Source of the DNA: Streptomyces angustmyceticus
GTDB taxonomy: Bacteria; Actinomycetota; Actinomycetes; Streptomycetales; Streptomycetaceae
Direction: 5' to 3'
Length of the DNA: 64,000 nucleotides
Assembly (NCBI RefSeq): GCF_019933235.1
Contig: NZ_CP082945.1
Location: 5,121,501 to 5,185,500, forward strand
Part shown: positions 9,088 through 16,746 of the stretch, piece by piece
How the letters are laid out: each line of letters opens with the position of its first letter
Position numbering within the stretch: the first letter of the stretch is position 1
Notes under the pieces: generated by a model
Database searches by the model: none
What the model was told of the DNA's origin: nothing
What the model saw: the letters and a program-made list of their open reading frames with translations, nothing else
Made by a program: the position numbers and the translations under genes

Positions 9088-9684
9088 TCAGGCGCCGAGC
9101 ACCACCGGCTTGCCGGTCAGCTCGGCGCCGGCCGCCCGCAGCTCCTCCAGCGCCCGCTCGGTGGTGTGCGCGGCCACCCCGGCGGTCAGGTCCAGCAGGA
9201 CACGGGTGCGCAGCCCGGCGCGGACCGCGTCCAGGGCGGTGGCGCGCACGCAGTGGTCGGTGGCGATGCCGACCACGTCGACCTCGCCGACGTGGTGGGC
9301 GCGCAGCCAGTCGGCGAGCGGGACGCCGTTCTCGTCCGTGCCCTCGAAGCCGCTGTAGGCGCCGGTGTGGGAGCCCTTGTCGAAGACCGCGTCGATGGCG
9401 CCGGAGGCGAGCGCCGGGGCGAAATTGGGGTGGAAGCCGCTGCCCTCCGTGCCGGCCACGCAGTGCACCGGCCAGGAGTGCTCGTAGTCCGGGGTGGCGG
9501 AGAAGTGGTCGCCGGGGTCGATGTGGTGGTCGCGGGTGGCGACGACGTGGCGGTAGCAGCCGCCGGCCGCCTGGCCGATCAGATCGGTGATGGCCGCCGC
9601 GACATCCGCGCCTCCCGCCACCGCGAGGCTGCCGCCCTCGCAGAAGTCGTTCTGCACGTCGACGACGATCAAAGCCCGGTGCAT
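9088..9684 (-). CDS. pncA: nicotinamidase / pyrazinamidase
   Basis: This 198-residue isochorismatase-superfamily enzyme hydrolyses nicotinamide to nicotinate in NAD salvage. The catalytic triad is Asp9 (IVVDVQNDF), Lys103 (FDKGSHTGAYSGF) and Cys145 (ATDHCVRATALDA). The metal site is Asp52, His54 and His60 (RDHHIDPGDHF). Length matches the family. It lies 215 bases upstream of the pncB stop in the same orientation as pncB, so the product of PncA feeds the neighbouring enzyme. Confidence 0.93.
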   Translation of the reverse strand: MHRALIVVDVQNDFCEGGSLAVAGGADVAAAITDLIGQAAGGCYRHVVATRDHHIDPGDHFSATPDYEHSWPVHCVAGTEGSGFHPNFAPALASGAIDAVFDKGSHTGAYSGFEGTDENGVPLADWLRAHHVGEVDVVGIATDHCVRATALDAVRAGLRTRVLLDLTAGVAAHTTERALEELRAAGAELTGKPVVLGA

Positions 9685-9899
9685 GGTGCGTGCCTTCCGG
9701 CTGGGAATCGGGGGAGGGGCGCGGAGAGCGGTGATGTGACCGAGGGTAGCCACTGGCGGGGGATTGCGGGAGTGGTCCGGAGCCCCGCGGCACGGCGGAT
9801 GCCGGGCCCGGCGCACCCCGGCCGGGGTCCGGCGCCGCCGCCCGCGCCCGGCGGCCCGGCGGCCCGCCGTCCGGCCGGGCGCCGGGCCGGGGCGCCGGG

Positions 9900-11228
9900 T
9901 CAGACGTACTCGGTCGCCAGGACGGGCTCGCCGCGGGAGAGCTGGGTCGCCGACAGCGGCAGCCGGGCGCGGGCGGCGATGTGCCGGGCGCGGGCGGCGT
10001 CCAGCGGCTCGCGGGCCACCACCTCGCCGGCGCTCACCAGCGGCACCGACAGCTGCTGGTCGGCCAGCTCCGCCGGGACCGGGCCGGTGCCGATGACCTC
10101 GGCCACGGCCACCCCGTCCTCGTCGAGCCGGCGCGCGGCCCACTTGCGGCCGCCGAGCGAGGTCTTGGCGCCCATCGACTTCTTCGCCACCGGCCGCAGC
10201 GGCGTCCCGGGCTCCTCGCTGTCGGCGCGGGCGACGAGCTTGTAGACCATCGAGCAGGTCGGGTGCCCGCTGCCGGTCACCAGCTGGGTGCCGACGCCGT
10301 ACGCGTCCACCGGCGCGGCGGCCAGCGAGGCGATGGCGTACTCGTCCAGATCGCTGGTGACCACGATCCTGGTCTTGGTGGCGCCCAGCTCGTCCAGCTG
10401 CTGGCGCACCCGGTGGGCGATCAGCAGCAGGTCGCCGGAGTCGATCCGGACGGCGCCCAGGCCGGGCCCGGCCACCTCCACGGCGGTGCGCACCGCCTCG
10501 GTGACGTCGAAGGTGTCCACGAGCAGGGTGGTGCCGCTGCCGAGGCTGTCGACCTGCGCGGTGAAGGCGTCCCGCTCGGTGTCGTGGAGCAGGGTGAAGG
10601 CGTGGGCGCTGGTTCCGACGGTGGGGATGTGGTAGCGGAAGCCGGCCGCCAGGTCGGACGTGGTGTGGAAGCCGCCGACGTAGGCGGCGCGGGACGCGGC
10701 CACCGCGGAGAGCTCGTGGGTGCGCCGGGCGCCCATCTCCATCAGCGGGCGGTCGCCGGCCGCCACCGACATCCGGGAGGCGGCCGCCGCCACCGCGGAG
10801 TCGTGGTTGAGGATCGAGAGGATCACCGTCTCCAGGAGGACCGCCTCGGCGAAGGTGCCCTCGACCCGCATGATCGGGGAGCCGGGGAAGTAGACCTCGC
10901 CCTCCGGGTAGCCCCAGATGTCGCCGCGGAAGCGGAAGTCCGCCAGCCACCGCAGCGTCGGCTCGTCGAGGATGGCGCGCTCGCGCAGGAAGCCGAGGAT
11001 CGTCTCGTCGAAGCGGAAGTTCTCCACCGCGTCCAGCACCCGGCCGGTGCCGGCCACCACGCCGTAGCGGCGGCCCTCGGGGAGCCGGCGGGTGAAGACC
11101 TCGAAGACCGAGCGCCGTTCCGCGGTGCCGGACCGCAACGCGGCCTGCAGCATGGTGAGTTCGTACTGGTCGGTGAAGAGCGCAGTCGACGGCACGGCCA
11201 CCGGCAGCCCCAGGTCTGCTGTGTTCAT
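9900..11228 (-). CDS. pncB: nicotinate phosphoribosyltransferase
   Basis: The 442-residue product converts nicotinate and PRPP to nicotinate mononucleotide, the committed step of the Preiss-Handler pathway. Recognisable elements are the N-terminal TDQYELTMLQAAL, the EFTRRLPEGR-like basic loop, HTTSDLAAGFRYHIPTVGTSAHAF and VRIDSGDLLLIAHRVR, all typical of family PF04095. The ATG at 11228 places the conserved TDQYE at residue 18. The frame is open further upstream to 11399, but that stretch overlaps the divergent clpS leader and looks non-coding. A 15-bp palindrome at 11252-11266 sits just upstream. Confidence 0.93.
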   Translation of the reverse strand: MNTADLGLPVAVPSTALFTDQYELTMLQAALRSGTAERRSVFEVFTRRLPEGRRYGVVAGTGRVLDAVENFRFDETILGFLRERAILDEPTLRWLADFRFRGDIWGYPEGEVYFPGSPIMRVEGTFAEAVLLETVILSILNHDSAVAAAASRMSVAAGDRPLMEMGARRTHELSAVAASRAAYVGGFHTTSDLAAGFRYHIPTVGTSAHAFTLLHDTERDAFTAQVDSLGSGTTLLVDTFDVTEAVRTAVEVAGPGLGAVRIDSGDLLLIAHRVRQQLDELGATKTRIVVTSDLDEYAIASLAAAPVDAYGVGTQLVTGSGHPTCSMVYKLVARADSEEPGTPLRPVAKKSMGAKTSLGGRKWAARRLDEDGVAVAEVIGTGPVPAELADQQLSVPLVSAGEVVAREPLDAARARHIAARARLPLSATQLSRGEPVLATEYV

Positions 11229-11251
11229 GGGGACGATGCTACCCCCATTAC

Positions 11252-11266
11252 TCGTCACTTTGACGA
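11252..11266. promoter_or_regulatory. palindromic operator candidate between pncB and clpS
   Basis: TCGTCA and TGACGA are separated by 3 bases, giving a perfect 15-bp dyad 24 bases upstream of the pncB start. A core of the form GTCA-N3-TGAC upstream of an NAD-salvage gene recalls operators of the Nudix-type repressor NrtR. That assignment is from memory and is an inference. Confidence 0.45.
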
Positions 11267-11371
11267 TAGTGCTCCGGGGGCGACAAAAGACCGCCCGCGG
11301 GCCCCGTGGGCGGCTCGCCGACGCGGCCCGCGCGAGGGGCATTTGTGCGTCGCACGCCCCCGGGTGGCAGC

Positions 11372-11734
11372 ATGGGGCCTGTGAGCGCCCACCCGTCACC
11401 CACGATCACGCTCCGGCCGCATCGCTGCACCCTCAGTGTCCCGGTCGAGACCGAGCGCCCCGAGTCGAGCGAGGCCCCCTTCGAGGCCCTCGAACCCGAC
11501 GTCCCGTGGGTCACGATCGTCCACAACGACCCGGTCAACCTCATGAGCTACGTCTCGTACGTGTTCCAGTCGTACTTCGGCTACTCCAAGGACAAGGCGC
11601 ACCAGTTGATGCTCGACGTCCATCACAAGGGACGCGCGGTGGTCTCCAGCGGTAGCCGCGAGGAGATGGAACGCGACGTGCAGGCCATGCACGGCTACGG
11701 CCTGTGGGCGACCCTCCAGCAGGACCGCCGATGA
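11372..11734 (+). CDS. clpS: ATP-dependent Clp protease adaptor ClpS
   Basis: ClpS delivers N-degron substrates to the ClpA/ClpC-ClpP protease. The 120-residue product has a variable N-terminal arm and then the ClpS core: PWVTIVHNDPVNLMSYV, YFGYSKDKAHQLMLDVHHKG and ERDVQAMHGYGLWATL. The NDPVN motif and the conserved MLDVHHKG helix form the N-end binding pocket and ClpC interface. The start is uncertain: ATG 11372 or GTG 11381. The stop overlaps the next start as ATGA, so the DUF2017 gene is translationally coupled. Confidence 0.92.
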   Translation: MGPVSAHPSPTITLRPHRCTLSVPVETERPESSEAPFEALEPDVPWVTIVHNDPVNLMSYVSYVFQSYFGYSKDKAHQLMLDVHHKGRAVVSSGSREEMERDVQAMHGYGLWATLQQDRR

Positions 11735-12324
11735 CCGGGCACTTCGAGCCGCAGCCCGGCGGCGGCGCCGCCGTCCCCCTCGACGAGGTCGAGATCTCCA
11801 TCCTGCGCAGCCTCGCCGTCCAGCTGATGGAGCTGATCGGTCCGGGCGAGGAGACCGGCGGGCGCGAGGGTGACGACCTGCTGGCGTCGGTCTTCAACGA
11901 CGGTCCCAGCGAGCCGCCCGCCGACCCGGTGCTGGCCCGCCTCTTCCCCGACGCCTACGGCGGGCCCGACCTCGTCCCGGACGACGACGTGCGCGCCGCC
12001 GCCGCGGAATTCCGCCGCTACACCGAGAACGACCTGCGGGCCCGCAAGCGCGAGGACGCCCTCGCGCTGATCCGCGCGCTGGACACCCTGGCGCCCGCCG
12101 GCGACAGCGCGACGCTCCGCCTCGACGCCCGTGAGTGCCGGCAGTGGCTGGGAGCTCTCAACGACCTCAGGCTGGCCATCGGAACGCGGCTTGAAGTGAC
12201 CGATGAAGAGGACGGCGGCGAGCTGCTGAGGCTCCCGGACAGCGATCCGCGCAAGCCGATGGTGATGGCGTATCTGTGGCTCGGGGGTCTCCAGGAGACT
12301 CTCGTCGAGTCCCTGATGGGCTGA
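11731..12324 (+). CDS. DUF2017-family protein coupled to clpS
   Basis: This 197-residue cytoplasmic acidic helical protein belongs to the DUF2017 family, which in actinobacteria almost always follows clpS. Motifs include VEISILRSLAVQLMELIGP, an acidic central part, RLDARECRQWLGALNDLRLAIGTRL and a C-terminal VMAYLWLGGLQETLVESL. The 4-base overlap with clpS suggests a joint function, perhaps as a ClpS partner or N-degron pathway factor. No biochemical role is known to me. Confidence 0.85.
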   Translation: MTGHFEPQPGGGAAVPLDEVEISILRSLAVQLMELIGPGEETGGREGDDLLASVFNDGPSEPPADPVLARLFPDAYGGPDLVPDDDVRAAAAEFRRYTENDLRARKREDALALIRALDTLAPAGDSATLRLDARECRQWLGALNDLRLAIGTRLEVTDEEDGGELLRLPDSDPRKPMVMAYLWLGGLQETLVESLMG

Positions 12325-12645
12325 AATCCGGGCGTAGTACCCCCGATGTTTCCGGGGTGTTCGCTCAGCGGAGGCTCAAATCCGGATAACGATCGCATCA
12401 CCGCCGCCATGTGAATTGCGGCACTTCGAGGGCCTTGTCCTCTTTTTCTCGTGGTTTGATTTGCGCCATCCCTAGGCGATCTCAGAGACGCCGTGATACA
12501 TGTTCACGACCTGCCGTGAGCGACGCCACCCCTGTCGCCGCGGGAGCGCTGTGCCGGCCGACCGTCGGCGTGCAGGAACTCCATCCGGGGGGATCGGGAC
12601 CCGATCCGGACAGACCGGGTCGGAATGGAGAAAGGCGCACCACAC
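12325..12645. other. 321-bp gap before the amino-acid permease
   Basis: No gene is seen here. A small hairpin (ACCCC with GGGGT, about 12339-12359) could terminate the clpS-DUF2017 transcript. A locally AT-rich stretch around 12425-12465 (CCTCTTTTTCTCGTGG) is the best place for the permease promoter, leaving a leader of roughly 150-180 bases. I saw no known riboswitch in that leader. Confidence 0.4.
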
Positions 12646-14109
12646 ATGACCTCTGTGCAGGTCGACAAGCAACACGACGGCAGTGAGGCAGCTGAGAAGG
12701 CCCCCGAAGAGGGCTATCAGCGGGGTCTGGGAAACCGTCAGATCCAGATGATCGCCATTGGTGGCGCCATCGGTACCGGTCTCTTTCTCGGAGCCGGCAA
12801 GGCGATCTCGATGGCCGGGCCGAGCATCATCCTCGCCTACGCCATCGTCGGTCTCGTCATCTTCTTCATCATGCGGGCCCTGGGCGAGCTGCTCATGTAC
12901 CGGCCCGTCTCGGGATCTTTCTCGGAGTACGGCCGCGAATTCCTCGGCCCCTTCATCGGCTTCGTGACCGGCTGGACGTACTGGCTGTTCTGGGTCGTCA
13001 CCGGCATCACCGAAGTGACCGCCGCGGCCACGTATGTGCAGTACTGGAACAAGGGCATACCCCAATGGGCGGCGGCGCTGGTCTTCACCGTCGCGCTCTT
13101 CGGTATCAACCTGATCTCCGTGAAGATCTTCGGTGAGCTGGAATTCTGGTTCTCGATGGTCAAGGTCACCGCGATCATCGGCATGATCCTGATCGGCCTC
13201 GGCGTGATCACGCTCGGCTTCTCCGACGCCGGCGACACCGCCTCCTTCGCCAACCTGTGGTCCCACGGCGGCTTCTTCCCCAAGGGCATCGGCGGCACGC
13301 TGATGACGCTGCAGATCGTGATGTTCGCCTTCCTCGCCGTCGAACTCGTCGGCGTCACCGCGGGCGAGGCGACCAACCCGAAGAAGGTCCTGCCCAAGGC
13401 GATCAACACCGTGCCGTGGCGGATCGGCCTCTTCTACATCGGTGCGCTGATCATCATCCTGTCCGTCGTCAGCTGGACGGTCTTCAAGCCGGGCGTCAGC
13501 CCCTTCGTCGCCGCCTTCCAGCAGATCGGCCTGCCCGCCGGCGCCGGCATCGTCAACTTCGTCGTGCTGACCGCCGCGCTCTCCTCGGCCAACTCCGGCA
13601 TGTACTCCACCGGCCGGATGCTGCGCGACCTCGCGCTCAACGGTCAGGGCCCGAAGTTCTTCACCAGGCTCAGCAAGAACGGCCTGCCCACCTGGGGCAC
13701 CGGCGTCTCGGTCGCGATGATGCTCTTCGGCGTCTACATCAACTACCAGTGGCCCGGCGAGGCGTTCAACTACGTCGTCTCCTTCGCCACCATCTCCGGT
13801 ATGTGGGCGTGGATCGTCATCCTGGCCTCGCAGCTGCGCTACCGCGCCAAGGCGAACCGCGGCGAGCTGCCGCAGTCCGAGTTCAAGGCTCCCGGCAGCC
13901 CCTACACCTCGGTCTTCGCGCTGGCGTTCATCGCCATGGTGATCGTGATGATGGGCGTCGACCCCGACGCGCGGATCTCGCTCTACGCGGCTCCCGTGTG
14001 GGCGCTCATCCTGGGCGTCGGCTACCTCTGCATCAAGCGGCGGGACGCGGCGAACGGCCTGACGGCCGGTACGGCGCAGGACGCTCCCGCCAAGAGCACC
14101 GAGGGCTGA
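12646..14109 (+). CDS. APC-family amino-acid permease (CycA-like)
   Basis: The 487-residue protein is a 12-helix amino-acid/proton symporter of the AAT family. The N-terminal signature GNRQIQMIAIGGAIGTGLF marks TM1, where the unwound GGAIGTG binds the substrate. Central motifs MRALGELLMY, LWSHGGFFPKG and NFVVLTAALSSANSGMYST resemble D-Ala/D-Ser/Gly permease CycA more than asparagine permease AnsP, but substrate cannot be fixed by eye. The ATG at 12646 has GGAGAAAGG 11 bases upstream; ATG 12625 is the alternative. A 17-bp hairpin follows 49 bases after its stop. Confidence 0.88.
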   Translation: MTSVQVDKQHDGSEAAEKAPEEGYQRGLGNRQIQMIAIGGAIGTGLFLGAGKAISMAGPSIILAYAIVGLVIFFIMRALGELLMYRPVSGSFSEYGREFLGPFIGFVTGWTYWLFWVVTGITEVTAAATYVQYWNKGIPQWAAALVFTVALFGINLISVKIFGELEFWFSMVKVTAIIGMILIGLGVITLGFSDAGDTASFANLWSHGGFFPKGIGGTLMTLQIVMFAFLAVELVGVTAGEATNPKKVLPKAINTVPWRIGLFYIGALIIILSVVSWTVFKPGVSPFVAAFQQIGLPAGAGIVNFVVLTAALSSANSGMYSTGRMLRDLALNGQGPKFFTRLSKNGLPTWGTGVSVAMMLFGVYINYQWPGEAFNYVVSFATISGMWAWIVILASQLRYRAKANRGELPQSEFKAPGSPYTSVFALAFIAMVIVMMGVDPDARISLYAAPVWALILGVGYLCIKRRDAANGLTAGTAQDAPAKSTEG

Positions 14110-14158
14110 CCGGCACCTCTCGGGCGGAACCGGGGCGAAACCCCCGTCCGTCCAGCAT

Positions 14159-14199
14159 GCGGGCCCGTACGTACCACGCTTCGGTACGTACGGGCCCGC
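14159..14199 (+). terminator. perfect 17-bp hairpin between the permease and mec
   Basis: Arms 14159-14175 and 14183-14199 are perfect reverse complements with a 7-base loop, followed by TGTCTATTCTT. It fits an intrinsic terminator for the permease. It also overlaps the expected -35 area of the mec promoter, whose start codon is only 17 bases downstream of the stem, so a regulatory role is possible. Confidence 0.75.
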
Positions 14200-14203
14200 T
14201 GTC

Positions 14204-14209
14204 TATTCT
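14204..14209 (+). promoter_or_regulatory. -10 element of a probable leaderless mec promoter
   Basis: TATTCT ends 7 bases before the mec ATG at 14217, and there is no Shine-Dalgarno sequence. This geometry is typical of leaderless actinobacterial transcripts, in which transcription starts at the A of ATG. Confidence 0.5.
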
Positions 14210-14216
14210 TGGCGCC

Positions 14217-14642
14217 ATGCTGACCCTCACCAAGGCGCTCTTCGACCAGATCGTCGAGCACGCCCGCCAGGACCACCCCGACGAGGCCTGCGGCGTGATC
14301 GCGGGCCCGGCGGGCAGTGGCCGCCCCGAGCGGTTCATCCCGATGCTGAACGCCGCCCGGTCGCCCACGTTCTACGAATTCGACTCCGCCGACCTGCTCA
14401 GGCTCTACCGCGAGATGGACGACCGGGACGAGGAACCCGTGATCATCTACCACTCGCACACCGCCACCGAGGCCTACCCCTCGCGCACCGACCTCTCCTA
14501 CGCCAACGAGCCGGGCGCCCACTATGTCCTGGTATCGACCGCCGACGCCGATGACGCCGGGCCCTTCCAGTTCCGCTCCTACCGGATCGTCGACGGCGAG
14601 GTCACCGAGGAAGAGGTCGAGGTCGTGGCGGCCTACTCCTGA
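14217..14642 (+). CDS. mec: JAMM/Mov34 metalloprotease Mec (CysO-cysteine hydrolase)
   Basis: In Mycobacterium tuberculosis Mec releases cysteine from the CysO-Cys adduct made by CysM, and this gene stands next to the same partners. The 141-residue protein is almost only the JAMM domain: Glu23 (DEACGV), His79 and His81 (YHSHTATEAY) and Ser89/Asp92 (PSRTD) complete the EXnHxHx7SxxD zinc site. It begins at ATG 14217 with no ribosome-binding site but a -10-like element 7 bases upstream. It may also trim the C-terminal tail of CysO, as related JAMM proteases do for sulfur carriers in other pathways. Confidence 0.9.
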   Translation: MLTLTKALFDQIVEHARQDHPDEACGVIAGPAGSGRPERFIPMLNAARSPTFYEFDSADLLRLYREMDDRDEEPVIIYHSHTATEAYPSRTDLSYANEPGAHYVLVSTADADDAGPFQFRSYRIVDGEVTEEEVEVVAAYS

Positions 14643-14714
14643 GTCCGTCCCACCTGGTGTACGCCAATCGTCCGCATCATGGGACACGGTTCCAATACCC
14701 GGACCGGGAATCGA

Positions 14715-14720
14715 TACGAT
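14715..14720 (+). promoter_or_regulatory. -10 element of a probable leaderless promoter for the cysteine leader ORF
   Basis: TACGAT ends 6 bases before ATG 14727, with no Shine-Dalgarno in between. It would drive a leaderless transcript through the leader ORF into cysO and cysM. Confidence 0.45.
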
Positions 14721-14726
14721 GACCGC

Positions 14727-14906
14727 ATGGTTGACCACGTCGTGAGCGAGAAGCAGAAGGAGCCGGGCAAGCTGCTGCTCGCTCCGCTCGCCACGCGTCG
14801 CTCCGCATCGGCACTGCTCGGCGCGTTCGGCTGCGGAGCCGCCCGGCTGCACGTCGATCTGTGCCGCCTGTCCAGCGCCATCTGTCCGCGCTGCGCCGCC
14901 GCCTGA
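14727..14906 (+). CDS. cysteine-containing leader peptide upstream of cysO-cysM
   Basis: The small ORF encodes 59 residues and ends in LHVDLCRLSSAICPRCAAA. Short peptides with HVDLC-R-x-S-A-x-C are annotated in many Streptomyces genomes as putative leader peptides upstream of sulfur-assimilation genes. Here the motif lies at about 14847-14897, with three Cys codons close to the stop. The 139 bases between its stop and cysO are rich in short inverted repeats. This is what a cysteine-responsive attenuator would look like: ribosome stalling at UGC/UGU codons when Cys-tRNA is scarce changes downstream folding. The role is inferred. The true start could lie inside the 59-codon frame. Confidence 0.65.
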   Translation: MVDHVVSEKQKEPGKLLLAPLATRRSASALLGAFGCGAARLHVDLCRLSSAICPRCAAA

Positions 14907-15045
14907 CCCGGCCCGTACGGGCGCGCGGCACGCGCCCCGCACCGCCCGCACCTCCCGGCGTCACCCGACGCCCTCCCGGCACGCCGTAGCGCCGTGCACC
15001 CGGGACGCACCGCCCCCGCCACCGCACTCCGACAGGAGCACTCTC

Positions 15046-15378
15046 ATGGCCATCGAGGTCCGAATCCCCACCATCCTGCGCACCTACACCGACGGCCAGA
15101 AGGCCGTCGAGGGCAGCGGAGACACCCTCGCCGACCTCTTCACCGACCTGGAGAGCCGGCACGCCGGCATCCGCGAGCGCCTTGTCGACGGCGAGCAGCT
15201 GCGCCGCTTCGTGAACGTCTACCTCAACGACGAGGACGTCCGCTTCCTGGAAGGCATCTCCACCAAGCTCGCCGACGGCGACAGCGTGACGATCCTCCCG
15301 GCGGTGGCGGGTGGATCTGCCGCGGCGAAGCCGCGTCCGGCCGGGGTGGCGGTCGGGCGACGGGCTGGGCTGGTCTGA
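15046..15378 (+). CDS. cysO: ubiquitin-like sulfur carrier CysO with C-terminal extension
   Basis: CysO carries sulfur as a C-terminal thiocarboxylate that CysM uses to make cysteine. The MoaD/ThiS fold is clear: MAIEVRIPTILRTYTDG, LFTDLESRHAGIRERL, FVNVYLNDEDVRFLEG and GDSVTILPAVAGG. The essential Gly-Gly is at residues 89-90, but the frame continues for 20 more residues (SAAAKPRPAG... ending RRAGLV). The tail must be removed before thiocarboxylation; the adjacent JAMM protease Mec is the obvious candidate. The ribosome-binding site is CAGGAG. The stop is one base from the cysM GTG, so translation is coupled. Confidence 0.92.
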   Translation: MAIEVRIPTILRTYTDGQKAVEGSGDTLADLFTDLESRHAGIRERLVDGEQLRRFVNVYLNDEDVRFLEGISTKLADGDSVTILPAVAGGSAAAKPRPAGVAVGRRAGLV

Positions 15379-15379
15379 C

Positions 15380-16330
15380 GTGCGGTACGACTCCCCGCTG
15401 GCGGCGGTCGGGAACACCCCTCTCGTCCGCCTCCCGCGCCTGTCCCCCTCCGAGGACGTCCGCATCTGGGCGAAGCTGGAGGACCGCAACCCCACGGGCT
15501 CGGTCAAGGACCGCCCCGCGCTGCACATGATCGAACAGGCCGAGAAGGACGGCCGGCTCACCCCCGGCTGCACCATCCTGGAGCCGACCAGCGGAAACAC
15601 CGGCATCTCGCTCGCCATGGCGGCCAAGCTCAAGGGCTACCGCATCGTGTGCGTCATGCCGGAGAACACCTCCTCCGAGCGGCGCGAGCTGCTCGCCATG
15701 TGGGGCGCCGAGATCATCTCCTCGCCCGCCGCGGGCGGCTCCAACACCGCCGTCCGGGTGGCCAAGGAGCTGTCCGCCGAGCACCCCGACTGGGTGATGC
15801 TCTACCAGTACGGCAACCCCGACAACGCCGGTGCGCACTACGCCACCACCGGCCCCGAGATCCTCGCCGACCTGCCCTCCGTGACCCACTTCGTGGCCGG
15901 TCTGGGCACCACCGGCACGCTCATGGGCGTCGGGCGCTACCTGCGCGAGAAGGTGCCCGGCGTGCAGATCGTCGCCGCCGAGCCGCGCTACGACGACGTC
16001 GTCTACGGCCTGCGCAACCTCGACGAGGGCTTCATCCCCGAGCTCTACGACGAGTCCGTGCTCACCACGCGGTTCTCGGTGGGCTCACACGACGCGGTGC
16101 GCCGCACCCGTGAACTCCTCGCCGAGGAGGGCATCTTCGCGGGCATCTCCACCGGCGCGGCGCTGCACGCCGCGATCGGCGTCGGCCAGAAGGCCGTCAA
16201 GGCGGGCCGCGGCGCCGACATCGTCTTCGTCGTCGCCGACGGAGGCTGGAAGTACCTCTCCACCGGCGTGTACACCGCCGAGACCACGGAAGCGGCGATC
16301 GAAACGCTGCACGGCCAGCTCTGGGCGTAG
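15380..16330 (+). CDS. cysM: O-phosphoserine-dependent cysteine synthase CysM
   Basis: This 316-residue PLP enzyme of the cysteine-synthase family makes cysteine using the CysO thiocarboxylate as sulfur donor. Lys43 in GSVKDRP is the Schiff-base lysine; TSGNTG (residues about 70-75) and GLGTTGT bind the substrate and the PLP phosphate. Arg212 in YGLRN corresponds, by the same 8-residue offset as the lysine, to Arg220 of M. tuberculosis CysM, which selects O-phosphoserine over O-acetylserine. The conserved C-terminal WKYLSTG and LEGQLWA-like tail are present. The GTG start at 15380 follows the cysO stop by one base. Confidence 0.93.
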   Translation: MRYDSPLAAVGNTPLVRLPRLSPSEDVRIWAKLEDRNPTGSVKDRPALHMIEQAEKDGRLTPGCTILEPTSGNTGISLAMAAKLKGYRIVCVMPENTSSERRELLAMWGAEIISSPAAGGSNTAVRVAKELSAEHPDWVMLYQYGNPDNAGAHYATTGPEILADLPSVTHFVAGLGTTGTLMGVGRYLREKVPGVQIVAAEPRYDDVVYGLRNLDEGFIPELYDESVLTTRFSVGSHDAVRRTRELLAEEGIFAGISTGAALHAAIGVGQKAVKAGRGADIVFVVADGGWKYLSTGVYTAETTEAAIETLHGQLWA

Positions 16331-16746
16331 GACTCCGCCCGGCGGCGGGGCGTCGTTCATCCGGGGGTGCACCGGCGGGGGCCGGGGCACCCCCGCGGCG
16401 TCTTCTCCGCGCCGCCGGCCGGCCCCCGCGGCGAGGGGCCGGGGCACAGCCGGCGACGCATCCGGCGGTACCGCCACCGCGAGCGCTCACGGGCGTACGG
16501 GCGCACGGGCGTACGGGGCGACAGCCCAGACTGGTGATTCCGCCCACAGCTCGCCCCGCCGGAGGAGTCACAGCCCCCTTTGCGCCTTACGCTCGGGGGC
16601 ACCGCACCGACCGCCAAGGACCCGGCACCACCCGGCAAGGCCCCGCCGGGAAGCCCCGCATGGAGCCTTCCCCGCGCTCTCCACTGCGTCCGAGCAGGGG
16701 GGAGGCCCCCGTCCGCCGCCCCCGCCCACGGAGGTTCACGCCCGCT
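16331..16746. other. 416-bp gap between cysM and the phosphodiesterase gene
   Basis: No supported ORF. The stretch is very GC-rich with many short CG-rich inverted repeats. A 14-bp direct repeat (CACGGGCGTACGGG) occurs at 16488-16501 and 16504-16517. In mycobacteria a rhomboid gene and murI lie at this point; nothing resembling either was seen here. The 3' end holds the GGAGGT ribosome-binding site of the next gene. Confidence 0.5.
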
